Shown here: positions 32,674 to 48,209 of the stretch, piece after piece
Layout: every line of letters starts with the position of its first letter
How positions within the stretch are numbered: the stretch's first letter is position 1
Assembly (NCBI GenBank): GCA_002105175.1
Contig: MCGE01000004.1
Coordinates: 1,116,001 to 1,180,000 of the forward strand
Direction of reading: 5' to 3'
DNA: 64,000 nucleotides
DNA from: Absidia repens
Taxonomy: Eukaryota; Mucoromycota; Mucoromycetes; Mucorales; Cunninghamellaceae
Program-made: the position numbers and the translations under genes
The notes under the pieces: generated by a model
Told to the model about the DNA's origin: nothing
What the model saw: only the letters and a program-made list of their open reading frames with translations
The model's database searches: none

Positions 32674-35600
32674 TTACATAAACCGACCAAGAAGATCCTT
32701 AACCTTGTTTGTGTTGACGGGATGTGTTTGCTGGGAGTCGATCAATCTGACGGGCGTCGCATTCACCGTATCCAAAGTCACCAAACCAGTTGTTGTAGCT
32801 GGTGTTGTTGTGGGCACAGAGCGCTCTTGGTGTTGGTGTTGTTGCCTATGTTGCTTCACAGGTGTTTGAGGGGCAGGCGACGTAGTGATTGATTCAGCGG
32901 ATGATTGTGAAGATATTTCTGTTACAGAGAGAGTGTCTTTCGTCTTCATGTCGTCAATATTTTTTTCTTCGTCGGCCACGAGCGAGGATGATGATGACTG
33001 CGGTGAAGGCGGTGATGATACCACATCATCTTGGTCAATTTCCTGTTTGTCACCAGTGAAAGATTCTACAGATGCTGAAAGAGCGTCATTTGGTTCTTTT
33101 GCTGGGTCATCGCTTTTAACTGATTTGTCGTCGTCATCGGTGGTTGCTGGCACCTATCCAACAAAAAAAGAGCAAACAAAAGTCAGTAACAGTTGTGCCT
33201 TTTCTGAAACTGTTTCACACCAATTAAATAATCATTACCTTCTGATTCAGAACACATTCCACGGTGTCCCGAGTGGTATTGGTTTCCGTCACTTTTTTCC
33301 TACTGATCCCAGAAGATTTGACTAGTCGTGTTTTCAAATTGGTTGTTGACGTTTCATTTTTGATTGAGGCTGTTGTCGATTCAATTCGTTTTTTTCTTTG
33401 ATCCAATTTAAGACTAGTGGTAACACTTGTTCCATTTGCTGAGGTGGTAGTGAGCTGTGCTGTTGAGGGTCCAGTTGCAACTGATGAAGTTTGTTGTCGT
33501 CGAGCGCTTGATGCCGTGGGAGTGGATAACCTTGCAATGGCGCCCTTTGTTGTCTTGGTTTTTGATTTCACTTGCGGCTGTTGCGGCTCGGTACCAGTTG
33601 CTAGCGACTTGTTGTTCTGTTGGGCGAGAAGAGCTACCCGAGGAATCCGTTGTGCGTTTTTCTTGGTGTCACCTGCTATACTTTTTTTGCTGTCATCTGG
33701 GCCAGAATGCTTTGTAACGGCAGTGGTGGGGCGACCGGCTGTTGTAACACGAATTTTCGATTTCAAAGGCTGGGCGACTGATGGTGTCTTGGTGTCAGAT
33801 TTTACTGTTTTTCGAGTTGCTGGGCTCTTCGCTTCTGGTGTTAATGGGGACTTCATGTTCTTGTTGTTGTTCGATGCACCATTGGCCGATTGTTTCGTGG
33901 TGGCGTATTTGTTTGCAGGTGGTTCCTTTTTTGTTTCACTATCCACTACCATCGATTGCTTTTCATTTCCACTTGGTAAGTTGTTGGAGCTTGTAGTAAT
34001 TACGGTATTGTCTTCAATGGTTCTTTCAGTGTTATTTTCCAAAGGTACTGATGTATTCGCCGTCGTCGGTTCCTGATTTTCTTTTTCAACTGATTTGGTG
34101 CTAGTATCGACGTCTGACCCATTTCTGCTAATATCGTCAGCAAGCTTGTTAGATGGTGTATCAAGAGATTGCTGAAGGATATGTTGATCGTTATCCTTTA
34201 CATCTAAGTCTACCATGTATTTGGTCGAGTTTTCATCGATAATATCTTGTTTCTCATTTTCCAGTGGTGATGAGATGATAGATAATGTATCATTTGTCTG
34301 AGTCGCTAGCACTGTAGACTGAATATCAAATTGGGAGGCGTTGTTGAAGGTCGTCGTATCCTTGCAGGTGGTTGTTGCTGTTGTTGTTATCATCGTCTTT
34401 CCCAATGGCTGCTGATTGTTTGTGACGTCGTTATCAGTAGAAGGTTTGGCTATTTTCGTATCGTCAGGAAGAACTGGAGCAAATGGTGAATGGGTTGATA
34501 TACTTTTTTCGATGGATCCACCCAATGTGTCGGAAGATGTTTGTGTCACCGTATCATCACATTTGTTCAGAGTAGCACTTGGTAAATAGTCTCCCATAAT
34601 GTTTGATGACCATTCGGTTCCAAATAAAAGTTCCATATCCCGTTTGACATGTTCATGACTAATACTGGCATAAATACTGAATAATAGAATAAGTAAAACG
34701 GGGTTAGTAAATGTAGGGTAAATCTCAAAATCATGGAAGGAGTCAATAAAGGGGCGGGTCGGCAGAGCAAAGCATACCTATCAGGATCCATAATGCGTAT
34801 TTTCTTTTTGTACTACGTTGTTCAGTCACCAGCGCTTTAAAGCATTTTACAGCATTCTGTTTTTCCAGTAGAACCAATTCCACGGGATCACTATGTATAA
34901 TGGCAATAAATATTAAAAATAACACAAATAATAATGAAGAAAAGGGTATAGTGAGTAATTATTACATGCGGTTTTTTTTTTTTTTTTTTTTTTTTTGCTT
35001 CATGCAACGTTATGCAAAACAAAAAAATAAACACTAAAGCACTTTTTTCCTACCTAATAGAAGACTTTTTCCACGCTTCAAAGAGTTGTTGATAATGAGA
35101 CTTAGTATCTTCACCATCATAATCATAGAGTGTGTCGACTTGGTGGGATGAAAGTTGTAAAGATAGTTGTTGGTGCACGTGGAATCCTTTTTGCTGTAGT
35201 TCCTTGACAGTTATGCTTTTGTCGATAGTAGACGAAGCCATAATAATGATAACAACACAGTCTTCGGATAAAGGCAAAGGCGGCGCCTCTTTTTCGGTGA
35301 GCATATCTTGTTGTTTCACAAAACCTGGTCCATCGTCAGAGCAAGGAGACACAGTATTCATATCAAGTACAGTACCACAAGACGGCTTCTTTTCAAAATC
35401 CGTTAGTGAAGGCCTTTCGTCCTCGTCTTGTTCAATATATTGAGTATCAGGTGTCAGTGTTTCACCAAAAGCGTTCACATTGTCGCAAAGTTGCTTCGTT
35501 TGATGATCTGTTTTAAAGGATAGGTACAAGTAGAGATAGTGTTATTAGTGTAAAAGAGTATCATATATTCTTGTGAATATTTTACCTTGGTGTATCTTGT

Positions 35601-35718
35601 GAGTCAAAGTGGCCACAGTCGGATCCTAAAAACAAATAAAATAAAATAGTTTAGGTGAGTGTATTCAGTCATAAGATATAGTATAGCTTTACTATTTTAC
35701 CTCTTCTCCAATAGTCAT
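32674..35718 (-). CDS. Protein with degenerate NDP-kinase-like domain and long disordered basic tail
   Basis: Six exons: 35718-35701 (18 nt), 35625-35586, 35507-35054, 34890-34778, 34676-33239 and 33153-32674. About 847 aa if one base missing from exon 4 (A-run near 34800-34809) is restored; the total then closes in frame. Residues about 95-240 resemble an NDP-kinase fold: CVVIIIMAS, ELQQKGFHVHQQLSLQLS, then PVELVLLEKQNAVKCFKALV and MELLFGTEWSSN. The NxxHGSDS segment with the catalytic histidine is replaced by NIMGDYLPSA, so catalysis is unlikely. The remaining 600 residues are Ser/Thr-, Lys- and Asn-rich with basic patches (SKIRVTTAGR), ending VKDLLGRFM. NDK-like modules without activity occur in axonemal and scaffold proteins. 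No specific role can be assigned. Domain assignment is moderate, gene structure good. Confidence 0.65.
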
Positions 35719-35943
35719 TTCGTTGCTGATGTCTACAATAAGCAGGAGCGACAGATTATAAAAGAGAAGGGAAGAAGAAAAAAAAGGGAAGGGGAGAAGT
35801 ATTGTGAAGTATTTGAAATTCCGACGCATTTCCAATGTACAAAAAATAGAGGGGTAAATCACGATATATTTGTACACAAAACAATAAATAAATAAATAAC
35901 ACTATACTAATAAACTATAAATTTCAGGATACCGAAAAACTAA
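35719..35943. other. Short intergenic gap, NDK-like gene 5' side / DUR3 3' side
   Basis: 225 nt with A/G-rich stretches. Contains the promoter of the NDK-like gene and the 3' end of DUR3. No distinct element is seen. Confidence 0.4.
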
Positions 35944-38471
35944 CTAAGAGACTTCTTTTGATTTTTCAGTCACAATGTAGGCTGTTGTATTGGTATCTTC
36001 GTGCATTTGCTGTTCTGACGGCTGTTGCGAGCTGGTGATCATGTCATTTCGTTTTCCTCGTATATCCGCCCATATTGCTTTGCCCATCAACTTGAGCGCA
36101 TCCCTTGATTCGTAAATTGGGTATACGACAACAGCAAGCGTACTGATAAACGTCCAAATGATGCCGACCACAACCCAACCAGTAAAGAATTCCTTACTGA
36201 ACACATACCGAGAGAAAAACATGGGAAGAGGCCATACTAAGAATAGACAGACGGCCAAGATCACGCTTGCTATCTTTGCAAATCGAGCCGATTTGTTGAG
36301 AAATGCCATTTCTTCGGCAGTGGGGATGTAGTCACCAGTATTGTCGGCAGATTGCTGCTTTGCCACTTGTTCAGGTACATTTTCACTGTCGTTGACAAGT
36401 TGGATGTTACGAGTCGCTTCAAAATCAAAATTGTCGGGGTTCAAAAACGTCAATAGAAGAGTGCAGGGGATAGGTGAGAAGAGAGCCACCAAGTTTCCAG
36501 CCATTAGTGGCATGTTTTGGGAAGTGGTATCCACCGTGATTTTGCCATACATTCCGTAAGTCGTCACAAGCCATGTAATCAGTGCTGCAATAAGTCCAAA
36601 AATTGGTGAGATGATGGCTGCCAATCGATTTTGTTTACTCCACAGTAACGTCAGTGTCAATGGCACAACGGCACTAGAAATCAAGACACCCATCTATAAT
36701 ACAAATTAAAATAAGTACACATAATTGCCCTTTTATCTTCCTTTTTATATTTATCGTTACTTACCAATGTGTACAAATACCCCAGAGAGATACCAGTCAA
36801 GTTGAGCAATACCGCCAGCACGCCCATTAAGATACCAAAAGTCAACACTGCGGCATGTGAAAAGTGGATGACAGCTTTCCCGGTAGCACCAGGGCGAATA
36901 TAGGTACGATAGATGTCATAGGTGAAAATTGATGAAACAGAAATCAATTCGGCAGAAGATGCGCTGGTGACAGCCATGAATACCAATACAAGAGCGCCAA
37001 ACCCACCAAGACTTCCTGTCAATGCAATCGCAGATTCCACTAAAACCAGCCCTTGACTGACCGCTGTAGGCGTCATTTGAATATCCAGAGCACGCGCCGT
37101 CAATCCCATTGTTGTCGCCAATGTGAATGGAATAGCAAACCAAGCAAGTCCACCCATAAGATACGCTTTGACCGCGTGTTCAGGCTTTGAGCTAATTGCA
37201 CGTTGGTAGTAGCAATTGTCCAAGAAGACCGTTCCAAAATTCCCAACAATGTTGATGATACCAAAAATCAATGCTTGTAAAGACGAGAAGGTGACAAGAG
37301 ATCCTTGTTCATTGTCAACAATGGGTGTTTTGAGTGAAGCCGCTACCAAAAGATCATACATTTTCCCAGGGGACCCAATTAGTGGAGATGTTGAATAGAC
37401 GGTAAAGTAAAATGATATGATGATGATAAAAAGGATAGCAGTATGGCTAAAATAAGAGTTTTTAAAAAAAAAGTTGATATTGGCTTAGTATATAGTAGTA
37501 TATCTGATATCCCGACTGCTGGTTTTTTCACATACGCATAATCAGTCAAAAATGTGGCCTTGATTCCTCCAAATAATGTATAGACAATAACGCCAAGAGG
37601 AAGCAGGAAACACGCTGCGATCACATTCATTCCAGTAAGGTAAGTTACCACTGCTGACCCACCGAGAAGTAGCATTGCAGTCACAATCTGTTAGTTTGTA
37701 TATAATGGTTAATCTCTTAATTGAAACACTAAGTTTAACGTGATCATATCTTACGATGTTTGTAAATAGCGAGAAAACAAGATACACAATATGGGCAGTT
37801 TTACCATACCGCGCATTGACAACCTAAATCGTTTTTGAAAATGAGTAAAACATATAATAATTGTAATAGCTACATGACCCTACCTCCAGAAAAGTGTGAG
37901 CATTGGGGGCCTTCCTTTTGAGCTCAATAGCCAGCACCGAGAACAACAGGACTTGTACAACTGCACCACTATTTGTAATGAAAAAATGTATCTAAGTCAA
38001 AAGACCAACAATGCACATACAAATCAGAGGGTTCTTACCTTGCATACCAGACTAGGAGTGCATAAGAAACAAATACCAATTTCCAGCGTTAGTAACATGA
38101 CCGAAATAACTTTTAATAGTGAGATACTTACTTGGACCAGACACACCATATTTATAGGCAACTTCAGTGCTTGTCAATAACGTCGCAGCCCAAGTCCAAC
38201 TTGACACCACCGCGCTAGCCACCAGCCCTGTCTTCACACTTCGCTGTGCAGTCATGTACATTTCAGAAGTTTGTACTTCATGTAAATATCGTTTCAGTGC
38301 CATCGTCACTAGGGTCATGCACACAGCAAATAGGGCACCAAAGCTACCGAGACAAAATTAAAAGTAGATTTAAGATTTTGTTTTGCAATGTATAAAATAT
38401 TCGCGCCTTTGTTTTTCAAAACCTTACCCTAGGACCACACCATAGCCAACACCTTGGGAAAGGATAGCCAT
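35944..38471 (-). CDS. DUR3: Urea active transporter (sodium/solute symporter family)
   Basis: High-affinity urea (and in yeasts polyamine) uptake at the plasma membrane by proton symport. Eight exons: 38471-38428, 38343-38132, 38051-38039 (13 nt), 37968-37884, 37823-37755, 37687-37536, 37446-36765 and 36693-35944, giving 668 aa (yeast 735). The start [12 protein letters not shown] is diagnostic for DUR3. [31 protein letters not shown] and [14 protein letters not shown] are further DUR3 blocks. Many hydrophobic segments fit the roughly 15-helix SSS fold. The 13-nt exon supplies the WYA of the SGP-WYA-SG motif. The cytoplasmic C-terminus is Gln/Ser-rich. GATAAG-type sites lie upstream (38587-38653), consistent with nitrogen catabolite control. 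Confidence 0.95.
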
Positions 38472-38866
38472 TATACCAAGGGAATAAATAAATAAATAAA
38501 AATATGTAAATATGAAGTAAAAAACATTGCGCAAACGAGAGCAGTTTTTATAAACATTTGTACTTTTTTTTTTATATATCAGAAAGAGATAGGAGGGAGC
38601 GAAAATGCAGCAGCGCATGATAAGAGAAAAAAAAGTTAAAGCGATTCCTTATCATCGGTGTTTAAAATCCAGGACTGTAAAGATCCCTAAAACGCCGTTA
38701 TCACTCCCATGCATGTCCCACTGTAAAACAAATCTATCATATCCACTTGATAATATAAGAAGTGATAAAAGGAAAATAAAAAATTGATAATCAATTGATA
38801 TCAAGATAACAATAGAAAGTCTTTATTTGGGGCTACAATATGACTAACTAGAAGACTATGATACAA
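38472..38866. other. Intergenic between DUR3 and RNase T2 gene
   Basis: Holds the DUR3 promoter with GATA motifs (listed separately) and the RNase T2 3' flank. Several further GATA cores lie at about 38745-38805. Confidence 0.5.
38587..38653 (-). promoter_or_regulatory. GATA-factor sites upstream of DUR3
   Basis: GATAG at 38587, GATAAG at 38619-38624 and its complement CTTATC at 38648-38653, all within 185 nt of the DUR3 ATG. Fungal urea permease genes are classical targets of GATA-type nitrogen regulators (AreA/Gln3). The sites are visible; their use is inferred. Confidence 0.5.
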
Positions 38867-40207
38867 CTAATATTTCTTTGGGTAATAAACACCACGGGCA
38901 CCACAGCTACCACGATGGACGGCATCAGTCAAAACGTAGTTGTCACGACCTTGTACGTAAAAGAAAAGACCGATTTCTTTCAATTGCCCACTACGATCAC
39001 AATCTATCTTGACCCGATTTCCATAGGCTTGTCGAAGGGCTTCCAGCATTGTTTCCACATTGTAAGTCCGACCAGGCAATACACCAGCAACACTGTCGTA
39101 CAGATATAAGATAGCATGGTTAAATCAAGATCATATATACATTCACAATTACCATTCCTATTAACTTACTTCAATGCACCATAGATATCATAGTCATGAT
39201 GAAGATCGATTGCTTTCTAAAAAAATGCTCGACTAAGTAAATTGACTTGAAATAATTCAATCATAACCGGATAATTCACGTACCTGAAAGTAGTCATTGA
39301 CATCTTGATATTTTGTATACTTTTCTCCATAGCAATTAGGCCGCAGTGTAGATACACAGCTTCCGTGAGTGTTCCATTCGTGAGACCAAAACCTAAATAC
39401 CAAGATAAGCCAAAATAATAAAATAAAAGTTAGTCCAAGGACCACTAGAGTAAGATCAGTTTGCCTCTGTGTAACATTATACACACTATCTGTTTTTACT
39501 ATCAAACATTCATATGTATTTTTTTTTGACTCTACCAATTGTTATTTCCTTTATAGCTTGGCCATACTCTTGAAATTTGTTGATACAATGTTGGGTTGAT
39601 TGATTTGATAATGGGACCAATATTATTCGAGATCCGAGTCCTGTCACATCCTCTTCTTGGTGCCCGGCCTCCATCACTAGATAATATCAAGAGTCAATAC
39701 CCCCCCCCGAAAAATTAGATATTCATCATATCACGTATTCCCTCCCCCTTTTACTCACCATGTGTCTGGCCTACAGTAAGTAAAATATATAATCAAAAAT
39801 TTGCGCTTTCTATTTTCCATGTCAGTAGTTTTTAAAGTTACCATATTCCATGAATAGTGAATTCATCGCTTGGACCATACCCTGGAACCCATTGCAAAGT
39901 GAATACCACGAGGCCATATTTTGGTGAACAGCAAGTATCCACATTTGACCCATTCCAATGACAAGAAAGAATCGTTCCTGGAGGGAATATATATAGGAAA
40001 AAAAGGAATTAAAGTGAGTAACCATAGCAATATTATTATTAAAGGAGATCGTGTTTATATATATATCGACTTACTATTACAAGAGGAAGGTTCTTCGATA
40101 TCGGCGGTTATGGGCTGCTGCCAGGGAGTTGTAGCACGTTCAGTGTGGACTGTCGCAATAAGCCCTTCAATACAAAATATAGAGAGAAAAAGTGTAAAAA
40201 GTTTCAT
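38867..40207 (-). CDS. Secreted ribonuclease T2 (RNase Rh type)
   Basis: Extracellular or vacuolar endoribonuclease that cleaves RNA through 2',3'-cyclic phosphates. Seven exons: 40207-40075, 39977-39842, 39770-39759 (12 nt), 39676-39536, 39392-39284, 39216-39170 and 39092-38867, giving 267 aa. MKLFTLFLSIFCIEGLIA is a signal peptide. Active-site region CAS I is FTIHGIWPD and CAS II is FWSHEWNTHGSC, so both catalytic histidines and the Glu are present. The cysteine pattern (CHWNGSNVDTCC, CDGGRAPRRGCD, YDIYGALK, KIDCDRSG, GSCGARGVYYP) tracks Rhizopus RNase Rh very closely. The 12-nt exon encodes the residues just after the CAS I histidine motif. Secreted RNases of this group scavenge phosphate; neighbouring DUR3 makes nutrient scavenging a plausible shared theme, though they need not be co-regulated. 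Confidence 0.95.
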
Positions 40208-41032
40208 TTAAAAAATAACTTTTGTAGTGGAAAAAAGAGCAAGAAATATGATAAACAGTTTCGTTGAGAAAAAAAGTGCAGATAAAATGAAAGGTATGCA
40301 ACTTTTACATCGGCGTTGTCGGTGGTTTAAATAAACCGCCGCATGTGTTTTGGTTGCTATTGATTGTATCAGCTGGCCCAATCCAATGAAAACCAACCAA
40401 TAATCTTCAATTATACTGAACATCCATCCCAAAAAGAAACGTTGGGACAAAGCTAGAAGCCTGCGTCATTTTTCTATTTTTGTTAGTGTCATCTTTTAAT
40501 GACGGATGGCTGTCTGCAGGTACCATTAAAATCCTTCCCCTGGCAACCGCTCAATCATATGACTTGATGTGTTTGTGACTTGTCTCCTAGAAAGCGGGGT
40601 TATTCGATTTCATGCAATCCCGCAAATACATGAACTGCCAACAGTAAATACAGTACTTTGAAAATAACCCATCCATAATGGACATTTATTCCTTTTTTTT
40701 CACATAGAACCTACTAAAAAGGAAAATGGCAACCTATCGCATCTATCGCGATTGGGTTTAATTACTATATTATTATTAAAAGAAGAATGAAAAGCAAATA
40801 TATTGTTTTTGTTGAAAATACCATGAGACATTAGGGTGGTATAAATTGTACATATCAAAAGGGGTTGGTTTTTTTTCAATGTCAATGTTAACAGGAGCAA
40901 ACCATTGTTTGATTTGGTAAGTTTTCCCGCACCACTCAAATTCAGTCGCCGCTAGGCTATATTTTTTTTTTGGTTTTCTTCCCTGATTTCTTTTCCTTTC
41001 TTTTTCCTTTCTTTTTTACTATTATTATAAGA
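40208..41032. other. Divergent intergenic region between RNase T2 gene and PGM2
   Basis: AT-rich with no coding motif. Pyrimidine-rich stretch at about 40964-41020 just upstream of the PGM2 ATG, typical of fungal leaders. Two minus-strand open frames here (40208-40450, 40700-40939) have no family support. Confidence 0.4.
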
Positions 41033-43704
41033 ATGACTACTGTAAACTTGACCACCCTTGTAGAAGATTGGATTCGTCTTGATAAGGTAAAAAAAAAAAA
41101 ACATATACTTTCCATAAACAAAGTACTCAAACAACTTAATAATTCAATCTCTTGTTAAACTGTTTGTATGCTTCTTAGAATGAAACCACCCGTCAAGAAA
41201 TCATTCAACTTCAACAAACGAACAACATTGCGGAACTGGAAAAACGGCTAGGTCAACGGATCGAGTTTGGAACTGCTGGTATGTCTGAACATCGTTGTTA
41301 CTTTAACATGAAGATGTACTAATTGGTCGTTCTTTTACTTTCGCCACCTCGGACGCTAGGTTTACGTGCCAGGATGGAAGCTGGTTTCTCCCGTATGAAT
41401 GATCTCACTGTCCTCCAAGCCTCTCAAGTGAGTTACTGAAAATCAAATGATGGTATGGTTTTACATAATTAAATATAGCTGACTGAATATATTTAGGGTC
41501 TTGCGATGTATATCGAACAAAATGTGACTGATGCCAAAACAAGAGGCGTTGTTGTTGGTCACGACCATCGTCATAACTCTGATAGTTTTGCTCGTTTGAC
41601 TGCTGCTGCCTTCCTTCAACGTGGATTTAAAGTATGGTATTACAAGGACCTGGTGCATACTCCCTTGGTCGTAAGTAGAAAAACGAAATAACGGGCAATT
41701 CGCCAGCTATATACAATTTTTGACGCTTATGCATTTTTTTTATTTGCTATCTTAGCCTTACACTATCAAGAAATTGAATGCTGCTGGAGGGGTGATGATT
41801 ACTGCTTCCCATGTAAGTAAAAATCGAATGTTGTTTTGCAAGTGTCATGGTTTTAATACCAACTTATATTTTTAGAACCCCAAAGACGATAATGGCTATA
41901 AAGTGTAAGTACTTTGAAAATACAGCAGCTAGTATAAAATAAACTCCAGTTGATGAACCTTATTTCTTACTTTTATTTTTAGGTACTGGGAGAACGCCTG
42001 TCAAATTATACCGCCGCATGATGAGGGTATTGCCGCTTCAATCTTACAACACTTGGAACCTTGGGGATGGGATTATGATTTGGTGGATAGCAGTGACTTA
42101 TGCGTAGATCCTCGTGATCAAGGTGTTATTGATGCTTATTTTGAGGAAGTGGCTGCTTTGTCAAGCTACAGGTAAATGATCATCCTAAGAAATATTTTTT
42201 TGTATCTAATGTTGAATTAATCCAACATCTTTGTTTATTTTGTTAATCTAGTGAAGACAATGCAAACTCCAAAGTCAAGTTTGTTTATACCGCTATGCAT
42301 GGTGTTGGCACACCTTTTGCTGAACGCGCATTTGAAGCTTTCAAGTTGCAACCTTTTATTCCTGTGAAAGAACAAGTGACCCCTGATCCTGATTTCCCCA
42401 CAGTGGCTTTCCCCAATCCCGAAGAAGGCAAAGGCTCCTTGGTAATATGATAATATCAAATAAAAATGCAAATCACTTGTGATATTAATCTTTTGTTGAA
42501 TCTTCATAGAGTCTGGCTATTCAAGAAGCTGACAAGAACGACGCAACATTGATCCTGGCAAACGATCCTGATGCTGATAGACTGGCTATTGCAGAAAAAC
42601 AAAAAAATGGTGAATGGAAAGTTTTTACGGGTAATCAAATTGGAACGGTTCTTGGTGCTGCAAGCTATGAAAAGGCCATTGCTTCGGGCAAAACACCTGG
42701 TAAGTCTTTAGGATAGGGTTTTTATAATAATAATAATAATAATAATTAATGATGCATTTCAACTGATTTCTCTATTTTGAATAGGACAATTGGCCATGGT
42801 CGCAAGTACTGTCTCGTCCAAGTTTTTGGAACGCATGGGTCAAGTAGAAGGGTTTAAATTTGAAGAATCACTCACTGGTTTCAAATGGATTGGCAACATG
42901 GCAAAACAGCTTGAAAAGGAAAATTATGACGTTGTGTTTTCATTCGAAGAAGCTATTGGTTTCACTGTGGGTGACATTGTCAAAGACAAGGATGGTGTCA
43001 GTGCGTTGGCATTCTTTTCCGAATGGGCGGTGCAACTCTACGACAAGCGCGGATTAACGGTGTATGATTACTTGGAACAACTTTACCAGAAGTATGGCTA
43101 TTTTGTGTCGGACAACTCTTACTTTATTTGCCACGACAAGTCTTTGATCCAAACCATTTTCCATCGTATTCGATTTGGTGACCAACCTGTATGGTTTTTA
43201 TTGCAAGAATGGATTGAAATCAATGTTTAGGTACAACTAACTTTTTTTTTTTTTGATATTGTAGGAACGTTCTGAGGAATCCTCATTCGGCTATGTTCTC
43301 TCTTACCCAAAGGCGATTGGTGGTTACAAGGTTGTGTCTGTACGGGATCTCACCATAGGTTTCGATTCGACCACACCCGATCATCAACCTACTTTGCCAG
43401 TTTCTTCTTCTTCTGAAATGATCACCTTCAGATTGGAAAACAGTACTGTGTTTACTATCAGAACAAGGTATATATAGGACAATAAAATAATCAAAATAAT
43501 TATCACTAATGCGTTCATCTTGTTTTTTTTTTGTTTTTTTTTTGTTTTTTTAGTGGCACAGAACCCAAAATCAAGTATTACTCGGAATTGCGGGGTGACA
43601 GCGAAGAACAATCGAAACGTGATCTTGCCAAGGTGGTTGAATCGATTGGAGTTGATTTGATGGAATACAAGAAGAACGGGCTTGAAAAGAAGAAGGAAGA
43701 TTAG
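41033..43704 (+). CDS. PGM2: Phosphopentomutase/phosphoglucomutase, PGM2 type
   Basis: Alpha-D-phosphohexomutase family enzyme interconverting ribose-1-P and ribose-5-P (and more weakly glucose phosphates). The naming follows human PGM2 / yeast Pgm3 (Prm15), not yeast Pgm2. Twelve exons: 41033-41086, 41179-41278, 41360-41427, 41497-41670, 41756-41812, 41876-41904, 41983-42171, 42252-42441, 42510-42699, 42785-43188, 43265-43467 and 43554-43704, giving 602 aa. Catalytic serine loop [16 protein letters not shown], metal loop NDPDADRLA, sugar-binding FSFEEAIG and phosphate-binding [12 protein letters not shown] are all present. Exon 10 must end at 43188 (after CCT) for phase to join GAACGTTCT. 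Reading on to the TAG at 43228 is an unspliced artefact. Cytosolic; links nucleoside salvage with the pentose phosphate pathway. Confidence 0.95.
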
Positions 43705-43936
43705 TTAGTTATACTATATGTATTTTACGATGAATAAAGCTGCTTAGCGGGGTTTAGAGTATTGAACAGATGTTTTTTTTTCCAACTCATTCTCTCCATT
43801 TTTTTTTGTTTGGCGGATATGCTATATTGTATTGCACCCTCCTTTCACTCCAACATAGTCTCTCCTTCTCTCTATATTCGTATATTTGTCTCTTCATTTA
43901 TTGCTTACATTTATTTTGTCAAATAAATCACACATC
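43705..43936. other. Short gap between PGM2 and MYST gene
   Basis: Contains AATAAA at 43733-43738 for PGM2 and pyrimidine-rich promoter sequence for the next gene. Confidence 0.5.
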
Positions 43937-45563
<1,627 letters not shown>

Positions 45564-45733
45564 TGTAGTTTATTTTTTCATATCACTTTTAGTCTTTTTA
45601 TAGTCGTCTTGTAGCATGTGTATCAATAAAGTTTTTTTTTTTTGTCGGGAATTGTATATAAAGCTCGACCCTTTGATTTTTCTTTTCTTTCTCTTTATTT
45701 TATTTTTTGCCTCTTTTACTTGACTCAATAGAC

Positions 45734-47458
<1,725 letters not shown>

Positions 47459-48200
47459 GTTGCGCGATCATTATTCCCTATTTTAGTATAGTTTTATATC
47501 TCCCCCCCCCTTTCTCTTATAATAAAAATGTATTTTTTAAATCTTAGTTGGTAGTGATCGTATCGTTGTTTATTTTAGCTGTATTTATCAGTTACCTGAA
47601 GGTCAGCAAAGGCATTTTTTTTTTATATCTTCCCTAGCCACACTGTTACATAGGTGGAGCAAATAAAAAATATCCGGAGCTATTTGAATAGGCTTCATTA
47701 CATTTTGTAATTTTAGAAATTATTATGGTATGTATCGGGCTCCCGCTAATCGTTTTTCTTTTTTTTTTTTTTTTTTGAATAAAAGCCATTTAATTTTGTC
47801 ACTCATTTGATTGTGCTTCTGTTTTTCATTGTTGTATTCGTATTTTGATGAAATTAAACACTTCTTTTAACAAGCAACCCCATTGGGGCTGAATTGGTTC
47901 CAGTTTGAGATTGATTCTTTCTTATTATAGTAAATGAAAAATAAAAATAAAAATAACAATCTGAATATCTACCGCATATACAGTCTAATGGAGGTCATGC
48001 TGGTGAAATGTTATGGATTGATTAATATAAATGGTAAAGTGGAATACATCCCCTTTTAATATCAAGTGCCTTAAAACCCCATCAATTACTCACTATGCCT
48101 TAGAGGCAAGTGTACGCGAGAAAGTGGCCATAGTGGGTAAACTATAAAGCAAATGTTTGATAGGACACGTCCAAAACAGCTACAGTCGCAATTTATTTAT
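47459..48200. other. Intergenic, ECT1 3' flank
   Basis: AATAAA at 47521-47526, T-runs near 47759-47776, and no coding motif. Confidence 0.4.
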
Positions 48201-48209
48201 TTATTTTTT

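Noticed and set aside
33417..34076. 219-codon plus-strand frame opposite the NDK-like gene
   Set aside because: It is the complement of a low-complexity Ser/Thr/Lys-rich coding exon and has no independent motif.
43189..43230. C-terminal extension of PGM2 exon 10 ending in [13 protein letters not shown]
   Set aside because: This is intron read-through. The phase and the conserved [15 protein letters not shown] continuation require splicing at 43188.
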